Shown piece by piece: positions 23,966 through 32,983 of a stretch of DNA of 64,000 nt (the stretch's first letter is position 1; every line of letters starts with the position of its first letter). Location of the stretch: the NCBI GenBank assembly GCA_037189645.1, contig JBBCIY010000003.1, positions 174,381 to 238,380 on the forward strand, written 5' to 3'. The stretch is from Taishania sp037189645. Lineage in GTDB: Bacteria > Bacteroidota > Bacteroidia > Flavobacteriales_D > Crocinitomicaceae. Position numbers and translations under genes: made by a program. A model generated the notes under the pieces. It was not told where the DNA came from, did no database searches, and saw nothing but the letters and a program-made list of their open reading frames with translations.

Positions 23966-24639
23966 AAAATACGGTATTCCTCCTGATGGTACTGATTTCT
24001 ACGACAGTTTCAGCCCAGTTCAGCGTAGGGGGAGGGGCAAGCACAATGTTTGAGTTTGGCAATAAGAAGCCATTCTACGGGTTGCATTTTAATTTCGAGG
24101 TCCCGAGAAATAACGAGGTTACTTTTTACGGCAGGCTTACCTACCATTTCAACCAGAACAAGGAAGATGCATTTGGTAACTTAGCAGCGATTGCAAAGGA
24201 TCCCAATACACAGCCTCAGTGGGTGGATGTCCCGCTGACTAATCTGACATCGATCAATTATTTTATGATTGACGGGGGAACACGTTATTACCTGATCAAT
24301 GGTTTCGATGAAGGGTTCTCTTTGTATGGAGGAACCAACCTGGGATTGATCGTCAACTCTGTGAGGTACGGAACAAAGATCGGGGAATATGACGATGTGA
24401 ATTACACACTGGATCCCGGAGAATTCGGAAATTCCAGGGAAAAAGGTACCATCATCCGCCTGGCGGTTGGCTTTACCGGGGGACTTAAATATACCATCCC
24501 TACGGTCGGAAGCTTTTACCTTGATTTTAATCCTCACCTGACAATTTTCGGTATTCCGAGCACAAATACGATTCCCGGTACGGTCTACAGACCTGTATTC
24601 TTCAACCTGAATCTCGGATTCAGAAAGGAGATCTATTAA
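23950..24639 (+). CDS. Outer-membrane beta-barrel protein
   Basis: A 229-residue secreted protein. The signal peptide has the core VFLLMVLISTTVSAQ. The mature chain alternates strands with Gly/aromatic patterns (YGGTNLGLIV, FTGGLKYTIP, FYLDFNPHL) and ends in a barrel-closing strand near FNLNLGF. This fits a small 8-10-stranded barrel of the OmpW/opacity type. It overlaps the end of tag and lies about 100 bp upstream of porX. A T9SS role is possible from this location only. Confidence 0.7.
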   Translation: MVRAIKNTVFLLMVLISTTVSAQFSVGGGASTMFEFGNKKPFYGLHFNFEVPRNNEVTFYGRLTYHFNQNKEDAFGNLAAIAKDPNTQPQWVDVPLTNLTSINYFMIDGGTRYYLINGFDEGFSLYGGTNLGLIVNSVRYGTKIGEYDDVNYTLDPGEFGNSREKGTIIRLAVGFTGGLKYTIPTVGSFYLDFNPHLTIFGIPSTNTIPGTVYRPVFFNLNLGFRKEIY

Positions 24640-24735
24640 GAAGATAACATACATTAAACATGTAGAACTGATTATGGCTTGTGGCATGGCATTCTTGTGT
24701 CCTGACTGTAAGATGATTCTCACAAAAAAATTAAG

Positions 24736-26280
24736 ATGCAAGTAAAAATCCTGTGGGCGGACGATGAAATCGAATTGTTGAAGCCCCATATTTTGTTTTT
24801 AGAATCAAAAGGTTATGCGGTAACTCCCGTGAATAGCGGGGTAGATGCGGTAGAGCGGAATGTGGAAGAAGCATTCGACGTGATCTTTCTCGATGAGAAC
24901 ATGCCCGGTATTTCAGGGCTGGAGGCATTGAGCAGGATCAAAGAGCAACGCCCCGACGTGCCTGTTGTGATGATCACGAAAAGTGAAGAGGAATACATCA
25001 TGGAGGAAGCGATCGGGAGTAAGATTGCCGATTACCTGATAAAACCTGTTAATCCCAACCAGATCCTGTTGAGCTTAAAGAAGATCCTGGATCAGTCCAA
25101 GCTGGTATCGCAAAAGACAACTTCGAGCTATCAGCAGGAATTCCGCCAGCTGGGAATGCAGCTGGGAGGGAGGCTGGATGCGGAAGAATGGGCAGAGATC
25201 TACCGGAAAATTGTGTACTGGGAGCTGGAATTACAGGGAACCGGAGATGCCGGAATGCAGGAGATCCTGGCGATGCAGAAGAAGGAAGCCAACACGTTGT
25301 TTGCTAAATTTATAGAGAGTAACTACATTGACTGGCTGCACGGAGACGAAGATGCGCCACAGATGATCCATACGATCTTTAAAGACCGTGTAGCGCCGGT
25401 ATCGGACAAAGAGAAGACGTTTTTGCTGGTTATCGATAACCTGAGATACGACCAGTGGAAAGTATTGCAACCGACTATTTCCCGTTATTTTTCCGTTGAA
25501 TCAGATGAGATCATCTATTCCATCCTGCCGACAGCGACACACTATGCCCGGAACGCGCTGTTTGCCGGTTTGATGCCGTCGGAGATCGCCCGGAAATTCC
25601 CGAATTTCTGGACTTCCGAAGACGATGAAGGAGGAAAGAATCTGTACGAGGCGGATTTCCTGGAAGCAAACCTGAAACGACTGGGAAAGAATTACAAATG
25701 GAGCTACAATAAGATCACAAACCTGAATGCAGGAAAGAAACTGGTAGATAATTTCAGCCAGCTGAAAGAAAATCAGCTGAATGTAATTGTATATAATTTC
25801 GTGGATATGCTTTCGCATGCCCGCACGGAAATGGAGGTGATCAAAGAGCTGGCGGATGATGAAGCGGCATACCGTTCGCTGACGCAATCCTGGTTTGAGC
25901 ATTCTCCGCTGCAGGATATGATCAGGAAAATTGCAGAACAGAAAGCAAGGCTGATCATTACTACTGATCATGGGACAGTGAAAGTGAACAACCCGGTGAA
26001 AATTATCGGAGAACGGGCTACGAATACCAACCTGCGCTACAAGACAGGAAGGAACCTGTCCTATAACCAAAAGGAAGTATTCCGCATCGGGAACCCGGAA
26101 GAAGCATTTTTGCCGAAAACATCTGTCTCTTCTGAATTTGTATTTACGCGCGAATCGGATTTCTTCATTTACCCGAACAATTACAATAAGTTCGTTAATT
26201 TTTACGCCAATACGTTCCAGCATGGAGGCATTTCGCTGGAAGAATTATTGATTCCATACGTTGTGCTGAAGGCAAAGTAG
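24736..26280 (+). CDS. porX: PorX: response regulator with PglZ/alkaline-phosphatase-like effector (T9SS regulator)
   Basis: A 514-residue cytoplasmic two-domain protein. The receiver (1 to about 120) has D9-D10 in LWADDE, phospho-acceptor Asp53 in FLDENMPG, and Lys in LIKPVNP. The PglZ/alkaline-phosphatase-like domain (about 200-514) shows the metal/nucleophile motifs VIDNLRYDQW (Asp near 234), TATHYARNALFAG and TTDHGTV (D411/H412). This is the PorX architecture and length. In Porphyromonas, PorX with PorY and SigP controls type IX secretion genes and hydrolyses phosphodiesters. The window also encodes a T9SS cargo. No PorY-like kinase is adjacent. Confidence 0.93.
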   Translation: MQVKILWADDEIELLKPHILFLESKGYAVTPVNSGVDAVERNVEEAFDVIFLDENMPGISGLEALSRIKEQRPDVPVVMITKSEEEYIMEEAIGSKIADYLIKPVNPNQILLSLKKILDQSKLVSQKTTSSYQQEFRQLGMQLGGRLDAEEWAEIYRKIVYWELELQGTGDAGMQEILAMQKKEANTLFAKFIESNYIDWLHGDEDAPQMIHTIFKDRVAPVSDKEKTFLLVIDNLRYDQWKVLQPTISRYFSVESDEIIYSILPTATHYARNALFAGLMPSEIARKFPNFWTSEDDEGGKNLYEADFLEANLKRLGKNYKWSYNKITNLNAGKKLVDNFSQLKENQLNVIVYNFVDMLSHARTEMEVIKELADDEAAYRSLTQSWFEHSPLQDMIRKIAEQKARLIITTDHGTVKVNNPVKIIGERATNTNLRYKTGRNLSYNQKEVFRIGNPEEAFLPKTSVSSEFVFTRESDFFIYPNNYNKFVNFYANTFQHGGISLEELLIPYVVLKAK

Positions 26281-26316
26281 ATCTGACTGGCCGCTTGCCG
26301 GGAAAACAGAGCTGTA

Positions 26317-28050
26317 TTAATTAAAGAAATCCCAGGTGATTCCCACCCGTATCTGCATGGCTGGGATCGGGTAGTCTGTTGCGAGCCTGGTGGCGCTTTC
26401 CGTCCAGAAATAGCCGAGATTTTCAACCCGGAAAAAGAAACGGAACCGTTGTATCTCAAATCCTCCGAAAACGTGCAGATTGACCATTGCTTCGGTAGGC
26501 GTATTCGTCAACCGGTAAATGTCCATCAACGGAATAATCTCCATGATCGTGTAGCCGGTATGGTAGGAAGCCTCTACGCCAATCTGCCCGAGCAGTTTTC
26601 TCCCTTTAAACATCCTTCCCTGGAGGTACAAACGGCCCTGTGCCAGAAAATCCGGCATCCAGTTGCTTTTATTGTAGCTGCCCGAAAAAGCGAAATTCAG
26701 GACTTTATAGCCGGTCTTTCCCGTTAACCCGACTGACAGGGCATTCAATGTATTCAGTGTGTCAGCAGCCCAGGTCGTAGTGTTGTAGAACCAGTAATTA
26801 TTGGTCAGCGTGGCATTTTTTGCAAAGACACCGACGCTGTGCTGCCGGTAGGTATAGTTCAGCCGGGCATTGATGTTCATCCTGAATTGCTTTTCCAGCT
26901 GGTCGAAATTGATCATGTAATTCAAATGGTTTCCGTGATACGTGCGCTGGTATGCTTCCGGTAGCAGGAAAGAGAAATCAGCATTTCCCTGGAACTGGAA
27001 ATTCCCCCATCCGAAACGGAGTCGGGTATAGCTGAACCATTCCCCCTTTGCCCCGATAAAGTTGAAATTGGTATGGTTCTTTATGTCTATTCCTTTGACG
27101 ATGATACCGAGCTTTCCGTCAACGTTGATTTCAGATCTGCTGGTATGTGCTCCCAGGTTGTAGTAATTCCACCAGTTGTTCTGTAATCCCGCTTTAAAGT
27201 AAAATCCTTTCCTGCTGTAATACAATCCTGCTGTGTTGACGAGTTCTGAAAGCTGGTACTGGTCGTTTGTCGAATCTGTGCTGATGAATGTATTCGGATA
27301 GACCAGGGAAAGTGTATCGGAAACCTCCCTGTATTTTCTGTTGAAGATATGCAGTTTATTTTCAACATATAATCCGGTTGAGTTGGCTGAATCCCTGGAG
27401 AGGAAATCGAAATAGTGATCCAGTTCAATACGGGCACCTCTGTACCGGCTCTGAGCATTGGATTTATTGGTCGGAGCAAAAGCCAGTCCGTAGAAATCAA
27501 TCAGTGTATCTGTGATTACTCCTCCGCTATGCCCGATGTTCCTGTTCAGGTATTGTCCTCTCAGTGCGAACGAATAAAAAGGAGATTGATGTTCGAACTG
27601 CATCTGGACATCGTGATGGGCAAAATCACTGACGCGGAGAAAAGCATTTCCCCGGTGCATGTCATAATCGACATTCAGCACATTGTTTTGATTGAAAGCC
27701 TGCGTATAGGTCGCCCGGACGATCTGGGTCGCCTGTCCTCCGAAAATATATCCGAATCCCAGGTGAGGTAAGGCGGAAAAGCGGTTTTTTTTCCAGGGAT
27801 TGAAATGACGGAACATGCCTCCGCCTTCATTCCTGACGAATACATCGTATGGCTGGATGTTCGCGAGTGTTCCGAAACCTCCTCCCGGCAATGTTGCGCT
27901 GTGATAAGAGAAAGCGATATCGATGGAGTCGAGTTCTCCCCCGGTCGAGTGGTTGTGCCGGAGCGTATCTTTTTCTCCCATAACCGGATTGTGCTGTGCC
28001 AGAGCTTGCACAAACAGCAGCATACAGGAGATGAACAAAGACAGCTTCAT
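26317..28050 (-). CDS. Large outer-membrane putative porin (PF14121-like)
   Basis: A 577-residue secreted protein. The signal peptide (MKLSLFISCMLLFVQALAQ) is followed by a region with LPHLGFGYIFGG and many amphipathic strands rich in Tyr/Asn/Phe. It ends in MQIRVGITWDFFN, a typical barrel-closing strand. It resembles the 'putative porin' family of Bacteroidota. It is convergent with porX and separated from it by only about 35 bp. Substrate and role are unknown. Confidence 0.8.
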   Translation of the reverse strand: MKLSLFISCMLLFVQALAQHNPVMGEKDTLRHNHSTGGELDSIDIAFSYHSATLPGGGFGTLANIQPYDVFVRNEGGGMFRHFNPWKKNRFSALPHLGFGYIFGGQATQIVRATYTQAFNQNNVLNVDYDMHRGNAFLRVSDFAHHDVQMQFEHQSPFYSFALRGQYLNRNIGHSGGVITDTLIDFYGLAFAPTNKSNAQSRYRGARIELDHYFDFLSRDSANSTGLYVENKLHIFNRKYREVSDTLSLVYPNTFISTDSTNDQYQLSELVNTAGLYYSRKGFYFKAGLQNNWWNYYNLGAHTSRSEINVDGKLGIIVKGIDIKNHTNFNFIGAKGEWFSYTRLRFGWGNFQFQGNADFSFLLPEAYQRTYHGNHLNYMINFDQLEKQFRMNINARLNYTYRQHSVGVFAKNATLTNNYWFYNTTTWAADTLNTLNALSVGLTGKTGYKVLNFAFSGSYNKSNWMPDFLAQGRLYLQGRMFKGRKLLGQIGVEASYHTGYTIMEIIPLMDIYRLTNTPTEAMVNLHVFGGFEIQRFRFFFRVENLGYFWTESATRLATDYPIPAMQIRVGITWDFFN

Positions 28051-28072
28051 ATTAGAAATGAAGGTAAAATTA

Positions 28073-28097
28073 TAAAAAAAGGGGCATAAAAGCCCCT
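28073..28097 (-). terminator. Terminator after rpsT
   Basis: A 6-bp GC stem (AGGGGC with GCCCCT, 6-nt loop) at about 28080-28097 is followed on the minus strand by at least seven T. A second small hairpin lies between it and the rpsT stop. Confidence 0.8.
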
Positions 28098-28133
28098 GTT
28101 ATCTTTATTCTCCGTAAAAAAACGGACGATAAA

Positions 28134-28385
28134 TTACAACTTGTTGATTTTCAATTGAAGACCAGAAACAAGGTTCGCAGCTTTATTTTTGTGAACGATG
28201 TTTTTCTTCGCCAATTTCTGGATCATGGAAGTAACCGAAGGAAGCAGCTCCTCCGCTTCTTTTTTATCAGTTAACGCACGTAATTTTCTGATCGCATTAC
28301 GGGTAGTTTTGTGCTGATATTTGTTGCGAAGTCTTTTCGCATCGTTGCTTCTGATTCTTTTGATCGCTGACTTATGATTCGCCAT
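28134..28385 (-). CDS. rpsT: 30S ribosomal protein S20
   Basis: An 83-residue basic helical protein that begins MANHKSAIKRIRSNDAKRLR, the signature of S20, and contains TRNAIRKLRAL and KNIVHKNKAANLVSGL. It binds 16S rRNA in the small subunit. Length and start are normal for the family. It lies directly downstream of two tRNA-Glu genes on the same strand and ends at a GC-rich terminator, so the three may be co-transcribed. Confidence 0.98.
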   Translation of the reverse strand: MANHKSAIKRIRSNDAKRLRNKYQHKTTRNAIRKLRALTDKKEAEELLPSVTSMIQKLAKKNIVHKNKAANLVSGLQLKINKL

Positions 28386-28421
28386 GTTTTTATTTATTAA
28401 AGTTTTATTATCAAAATATTG

Positions 28422-28493
28422 TAGCCCGTAGGGGAATCGAACCCCTCTTGCAAGAATGAAAATCTTGAGTCCTAACCGATAGACGAACGGGCC
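28422..28493 (-). tRNA. tRNA-Glu (UUC), copy 2 of tandem pair
   Basis: A complete cloverleaf can be folded: acceptor GGCCCGT with ACGGGCT (G1-U72), a normal D arm, anticodon stem CAAGA/TCTTG with loop TTTTCAT (anticodon UUC), and T arm AGGGG-TTCGATT-CCCCT. The discriminator base is A. No CCA is encoded. It lies 13 bp downstream of the other tRNA-Glu. Confidence 0.96.
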
Positions 28494-28506
28494 AAAAGTT
28501 CTTTAG

Positions 28507-28578
28507 CAGCCCATAGGAGAATCGAACTCCTGTTTTAAGAATGAAAATCTTACGTCCTAACCACTAGACGAATGGGCC
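28507..28578 (-). tRNA. tRNA-Glu (UUC), copy 1 of tandem pair
   Basis: The cloverleaf has acceptor GGCCCAT with ATGGGCT, anticodon stem TAAGA/TCTTA with loop TTTTCAT (UUC), and T arm AGGAG-TTCGATT-CTCCT. The discriminator is G. No CCA is encoded. Compared with the other copy, the stems differ by compensating base pairs. It is transcribed first, from the promoter at 28622-28651. Confidence 0.96.
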
Positions 28579-28621
28579 ATTATCTTACTTTTAACAAAGT
28601 ATGTATGTCAAAAATCGGAGT

Positions 28622-28651
28622 GCAAATATAAAGAGTTTTATTGAATAGCAA
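28622..28651 (-). promoter_or_regulatory. Promoter of the tRNA-Glu pair (and possibly rpsT)
   Basis: On the minus strand, TTG (28651-28649), an 18-nt spacer and TATATTTGC (28630-28622) match the Bacteroidota consensus. Transcription would start about 37 nt before the first tRNA. Confidence 0.6.
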
Positions 28652-28838
28652 TGCTTTTTTTGAAGTTTTTTTGAAAAAAATAAATGGATGGCCACTTACC
28701 TGTTCATTTCTAGTGAATAAGAATGTCTTTGTACAGCAGCAGACGGTATTCCTTTTCATTCCGGGGTATTCACTCTGGGATGGAAATGCAGCTGTGCTGT
28801 TGATCCTATGCTTTTCGATCGGTTTCCTGTACAAACCT

Positions 28839-29762
28839 TTAAAGCCCTGATATAACTGATTTTGACTTTATATCCATGGGGATCGTTGCCCCGGATGGAA
28901 GGGTCTCATTTGCTTTTACATACGCTTTTCCTTTCATATTCTGCTGTACTTTTGCTTCGACGGTCCAGCCGGTTTTCAGGTCAACTTTCAATTCGGACGA
29001 TAATTCTCCTTCCATTTCGTATTTTACAAGCATTCCCTGCACTTCTGCATAGGACTTGTCATGGACCAGGTTTAAAGACGATTTACCCGATAATTCCAGG
29101 TGGGCAGGGAATACCCTGGTGAGCTCGTATTCCGTATCAATCTCCGCATCAATCAGCGACTTGATGTTGATCTGGATCTTCCATTTGTCACCTTCCTGTA
29201 CAGGTTTGTCCGGATAAATGTATGTTCCCATCTCAGCATTTTTTTTGAAAGCGGATTCTCCGAATGCCTGGATGATGTCATTGGTAATTTCCTTTCGTTC
29301 TTCCTGCAGGAGGTAAGGGAAATCGTCCAGCATGTGCTGGAAAAGCCCGTCTATTTTCTTAACTTCCAGGATCTTCCCCTTTTTTGACATTTTGATATGG
29401 AAGGGCTTATCAATCATATTCCTCAGAATAGAAGAATAGATGTCATCGGGATCGTCTTTTCTGGAAGAACTGAATTCATGCAGTACCCCTTCACGTAAAA
29501 CCCGCATGGTCAGGCTGTGGTACCGGACTTCCATGTCGTAGTAGGAGTCATATTCTTCAAGTACCTTAAAACTTGCTTTTTCCAATGTGGATGTGAGTAT
29601 GTTCACATCATATCCCTCTAACGAATAGGATGTGTTTACAGTATGTACGGCATCCTGGAGGTATACTTTCCCTTTGTTCAGCTTCAGCTGGTATTCTTTT
29701 CTTTCAGAGGTGCATGCAGTGAAAAGAAAAAACAATGTAAATAACAGTAAACTACTTTTCAT
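28839..29762 (-). CDS. Lipoprotein, DUF6263-like
   Basis: A 307-residue lipoprotein. The signal peptide ends in a lipobox (LLFTLFFLFTAC, Cys17). The mature part is a two-lobed beta-rich region with MSKKGKILEVKKIDG in the middle and YIYPDKPVQEGDKWK before a second lobe ending in ATIPMDIKSKSVISGL. It resembles the DUF6263 family of Bacteroidota (from memory). The location is probably the outer-membrane inner leaflet or the surface. No enzymatic motif is visible. Confidence 0.75.
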   Translation of the reverse strand: MKSSLLLFTLFFLFTACTSERKEYQLKLNKGKVYLQDAVHTVNTSYSLEGYDVNILTSTLEKASFKVLEEYDSYYDMEVRYHSLTMRVLREGVLHEFSSSRKDDPDDIYSSILRNMIDKPFHIKMSKKGKILEVKKIDGLFQHMLDDFPYLLQEERKEITNDIIQAFGESAFKKNAEMGTYIYPDKPVQEGDKWKIQINIKSLIDAEIDTEYELTRVFPAHLELSGKSSLNLVHDKSYAEVQGMLVKYEMEGELSSELKVDLKTGWTVEAKVQQNMKGKAYVKANETLPSGATIPMDIKSKSVISGL

Positions 29763-29893
29763 GTATTCTTATTTCGTAGTACGAATTCTTTTTCCGGCTG
29801 AAGAGCATAAAAGAATAGATCGATTAAACCAGTCGCCTGAAAAAACAGGTGCGAATCTACGAAATTTTCAGAAGTAAAGAGCGGCTGAGGGCT

Positions 29894-31330
29894 TTACATT
29901 TGAAATTGAATCAATTTTCCAGGGTCGTAGTTCTTCTGTTTTTTGATGAATTCATAAAGATGAGGAACGTCTTCTTTCTTTGATGCATACAGCACGATGA
30001 TCGTTTGGTTATTATTGTTGCCGAAGCATACCACGGAGCTGGATTTCAGCTTCACTTTCCGGAGTTCGGGAATGTGTTTTTTCAATTCCCTGAAAGTTGC
30101 CTGTTGCTGCTCGTCGATCAGGATCAGATGGGTTCCTTCCTTGCTTTCCAGGTAATTCAATGCGGTCGGGTCCATGATCGGAGAAGAGGTACTCAGCCCG
30201 GAAAACTGGAAATGGTCTCCCAGCAGGTTGATCTGTTTTTTTATTTCGGTATACGGCTCTGAGTTGATATAAAAGAACAGGTTGTTCAACACTATTTCGT
30301 AATTGGTTATTGACGAAGGAAAGGTTGTCCCGAAAAGAGCAATGGACGCATCGATAAATGCCTGGTCTATTTGTTTTTCCTGCTCCAGGTATTCTGCTAC
30401 CAGCGGGTAGATTGCTTTTCCAAACCCGTCAATGATCGTGTGGTTGTACCAGTCATTCGGGTCTGTTTCGCCGCTTAGCTGATGGTATGCCCACCCGTTT
30501 CCCAAAGCGGTTGCGAGCGCTTCATCGAAGAAGGTATAGGCAAATGTACTGTACGGGGATGTATTCTGCCTGAAATAGCTGTCTAATGTATGTTGAAATG
30601 CGGCGCTTTGCTCATCGTAAAGCACATGGTTCATTTCGTGCAGAACAACCCCCAGACGGCCGATGTAATCCGTTTCTCCGGTCAATACGCCGATGCACAG
30701 GCTGTTCCCATAGGGAGTAGCGGTCGAATTTCCGCTGGCTCCCGGGATCGGGTAAAGTGTAACTACAAAGGGAACGTCAGATGGCCAGCCTGAGTTGTAA
30801 AAACGACTGATCCGCTGGAAAATCGAAGCGCATTGTGAAGTATATTTTTCCAGCTCTTTGATCTGGGCGCTGATCTTGGGTGCGCTTTCGTTCCAGATGA
30901 TCTCATCGTAGATTTTTTCGGCTTCTTTCAGCACATCGACCAGTTTTTCCGTTTCAGAGATTGGTAAAATTCCGGTGATCCGGTCTTTGAACGTTTCGAA
31001 ATCATCTGAATGGACAAGCGCGTTGGCTATCACGTCGGAAGTGGACCGGTTCTGCCTTCTTTTCTCCGGAAACTCATCCCGCTTGTAGCCATAATCGTAC
31101 CGTATGGAAGCAAAATCATTGCACAGCTGATTGAAGGCGGCATTTCCGTTTGTTCTCCGCTCAATCGTATCGCGCAGCGTAGATGAGGTCGAATGGTGAT
31201 AAACCGCTGTCTGCATGAAATTAAATACACAGTAGGGTTTGCTTATTTTGTATATGAATGTGGACGGAGCCTGCGAAAAGGTTACCCCGGAAAACAGGAG
31301 CAGGCAGGTGATCATAAGATGGAGCTTCAT
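29894..31330 (-). CDS. Secreted zincin-type putative metalloprotease
   Basis: A 478-residue exported protein. ATG 31330 is preferred because it directly begins a signal peptide (KLHLMITCLLLFSGVTFSQ); eight in-frame codons upstream look non-coding. The centre holds a zinc-protease motif, VVLHEMNHVLYDE (HExxH), followed about 40 residues later by FFDEALATALGN, whose Glu is the likely third ligand as in gluzincins. N- and C-terminal parts are helical and match no family I recognise. The sequence suggests an active peptidase in the periplasm or outside, but its substrate is unknown. It has no T9SS sorting tail. Confidence 0.78.
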   Translation of the reverse strand: MKLHLMITCLLLFSGVTFSQAPSTFIYKISKPYCVFNFMQTAVYHHSTSSTLRDTIERRTNGNAAFNQLCNDFASIRYDYGYKRDEFPEKRRQNRSTSDVIANALVHSDDFETFKDRITGILPISETEKLVDVLKEAEKIYDEIIWNESAPKISAQIKELEKYTSQCASIFQRISRFYNSGWPSDVPFVVTLYPIPGASGNSTATPYGNSLCIGVLTGETDYIGRLGVVLHEMNHVLYDEQSAAFQHTLDSYFRQNTSPYSTFAYTFFDEALATALGNGWAYHQLSGETDPNDWYNHTIIDGFGKAIYPLVAEYLEQEKQIDQAFIDASIALFGTTFPSSITNYEIVLNNLFFYINSEPYTEIKKQINLLGDHFQFSGLSTSSPIMDPTALNYLESKEGTHLILIDEQQQATFRELKKHIPELRKVKLKSSSVVCFGNNNNQTIIVLYASKKEDVPHLYEFIKKQKNYDPGKLIQFQM

Positions 31331-31420
31331 TTCTGTCTGTTTAGAAAAAAACAATAGTACGAAAATAGGGTAAAGGAGGATTTATTTTAAGATTTATTAG
31401 GAAAACTTCCGGAATCAAAA

Positions 31421-31449
31421 GAGGCCACCGTTTTAAACCCGGTGACCTC
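31421..31449 (-). terminator. Hairpin terminator after CAP-domain gene
   Basis: A 10-bp stem with one mismatch (31421-31430 with 31440-31449) is flanked by a T run on each strand (TTTTG on minus, CTTTTTG on plus). Only a minus-strand gene ends here, 38 bp upstream. Confidence 0.65.
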
Positions 31450-31486
31450 CTTTTTGTTGTTGTTTGTAGAGAAATTATGAACGTCT

Positions 31487-32482
31487 TTAGTTGCCCGTTG
31501 CCAGCACCCAGTAATAATTATACGGGCTGCCTTCCACCTGTACGAAACCTGCTCCGACATGGCGTGCACTTGGATCCAGCAGTATTTTTGCATGGCTGTC
31601 GCTTTTCAGCCATTGGTCAACGGTTTTTTCTGCGCTGAGGTTCCCGGCGGCAATGCATTCTCCCGAAGGGCTTCCTTTGTAGAATTTCCTGATCCGGTCA
31701 AATGTACTCCCTACGACAACCAGTTCGTTGTTGATTTTGTCATTGGAAGCATGGCTGAAATATCCCTGGGTTCCCTGGTCATACGCGTGGTAGCGTGAAG
31801 CATTTGCAAGGTCTTCGTTCCACGTAAGTGCAGGCAGATGCCTTCTTGCCCGTTCCTCGTTGATCAGTTTCAGAAGCTCCAGTTCTTTTGCATTGTCTGC
31901 GGAGGAGATGCGCTCATTGCCCTGAGGTAATCCGTAATAATGTCCTTCCACTTTCACAAAATCGACGGTATGTTTCGTGTCATCAGCTTTTGAAGCCAGG
32001 TTTCTGTCAAGGAAATCATCGCTTTCTTTTTCCGTTTCGAAATAAGCAGCAATGGACCCGACCTTTAACAGGTTCTCAGTTAAATTCTGGCTTAGATCCT
32101 CCATTTCATTCCTGTTCAGTGCTTTGATCAGTTTTTCCGACCTGTTTTTCAGGGATACAATGTGCTCGTCCCAATGCACCAGGTTACGTTCCGTATCACC
32201 ACTGTATTTTTCAAATTTGGCGGCACTGCTTACGGCACGGTACATCTGAAGGTATGTTCCTTTGAGCGTCTGGGATTCTTTACTTTTATCATAATAGATC
32301 ACGGAAGCAAAATAATAGGGAATCGATTCCGTTGCTTTTTTCTTCATGACTTTTTTGGATTGCTCCATACATTTGGTACGGTCGGTCAGGTACAGCTTGT
32401 TCAATTTGTTGTACAGCTTTTCATTTGCCCATCCTGTGGAAACTGTAAAAAACAACAGCGTGGAGATAAGGAGAGTACGCAT
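31487..32482 (-). CDS. Secreted CAP-domain (SCP/PR-1-like) protein
   Basis: A 331-residue exported protein. The signal peptide (about 1-19, ending WAN) is followed by a helical N-terminal region (20-190), and the CAP domain occupies about 205-331. CAP motifs are LLKLINEERARRHLPALTWN, ASRYHAYDQ, GYFSHAS, GECIAAG, and the C-terminal VGAGFV...YYWVLATGN. CAP proteins are mostly extracellular; some bind lipids or act in envelope functions. The N-terminal half has no family match that I know. It is monocistronic with a hairpin terminator. Confidence 0.9.
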   Translation of the reverse strand: MRTLLISTLLFFTVSTGWANEKLYNKLNKLYLTDRTKCMEQSKKVMKKKATESIPYYFASVIYYDKSKESQTLKGTYLQMYRAVSSAAKFEKYSGDTERNLVHWDEHIVSLKNRSEKLIKALNRNEMEDLSQNLTENLLKVGSIAAYFETEKESDDFLDRNLASKADDTKHTVDFVKVEGHYYGLPQGNERISSADNAKELELLKLINEERARRHLPALTWNEDLANASRYHAYDQGTQGYFSHASNDKINNELVVVGSTFDRIRKFYKGSPSGECIAAGNLSAEKTVDQWLKSDSHAKILLDPSARHVGAGFVQVEGSPYNYYWVLATGN

Positions 32483-32644
32483 ATTGATAGAAATTTAGAG
32501 ATAATACTTCCTAAACGTGTAATTCGTTGAATTATTGTACACGTTATCTCATGAAAATACCGGAAGTCAGATATTGTGGCAAAACCATTGGTTTTTGCGG
32601 ACCCAGTGGTGGATTCCAGCTGAAACAGCCCTTACCTGATTCTA

Positions 32645-32983
32645 TTAAGATGATCGTTTTTGCTTGTTTAGCTTAATAAGATTGATACTACTGTAAATGA
32701 CTGAGAAAATAAAAAAGCCGGTGAGGTAGATCTTAATTGCATCCAGGGGATGAGGATAACTGTTGTTGAATAATCCTCGTAAAAACAGGAGAATTGTCCA
32801 GCAAACACTTATAACGCTTACTACGAGAAACAGGATGTTCCGGGTTTTGTAGATGAGTATGGTTTTGCTGATGGAATATGCTGCAATACCTGCTGTTGAT
32901 AAGATGATCAGCAAACTGCTTCCGGGCCAGTGCAGGATTCTAAAAAGCATACCTGTTCCGATCAGAACCGACCAGATAATCAA
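32645..32983 (-). CDS. Small multi-helix membrane protein, 5' end possibly frameshifted
   Basis: A 112-residue membrane protein with about four hydrophobic segments and the motif FRILHWPGSS, seen in many small Bacteroidota membrane proteins and resembling part of GldL. No ATG begins this frame; the given start is a TTG. The frame stays open upstream through a protein-like acidic stretch (SDLLDAPDNKKEIAPNYRP) but meets a stop without a start. An ATG in another frame at 33048 (ATG TAC GAT CC) would enter this frame if one base were restored after GATCC. The gene may therefore carry a one-base deletion near 33038. Confidence 0.6.
   Translation of the reverse strand: MIIWSVLIGTGMLFRILHWPGSSLLIILSTAGIAAYSISKTILIYKTRNILFLVVSVISVCWTILLFLRGLFNNSYPHPLDAIKIYLTGFFIFSVIYSSINLIKLNKQKRSS

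Noticed and set aside
28422..28493. Possible defect in the T loop of a tRNA-Glu
   Set aside because: On rechecking the bases the loop is a normal TTCGATT.
28641..28850. Short plus-strand open frame between tRNAs and the DUF6263-like gene
   Set aside because: It overlaps the promoter of the tRNA pair and the end of a solid minus-strand gene; no start signal or family support.
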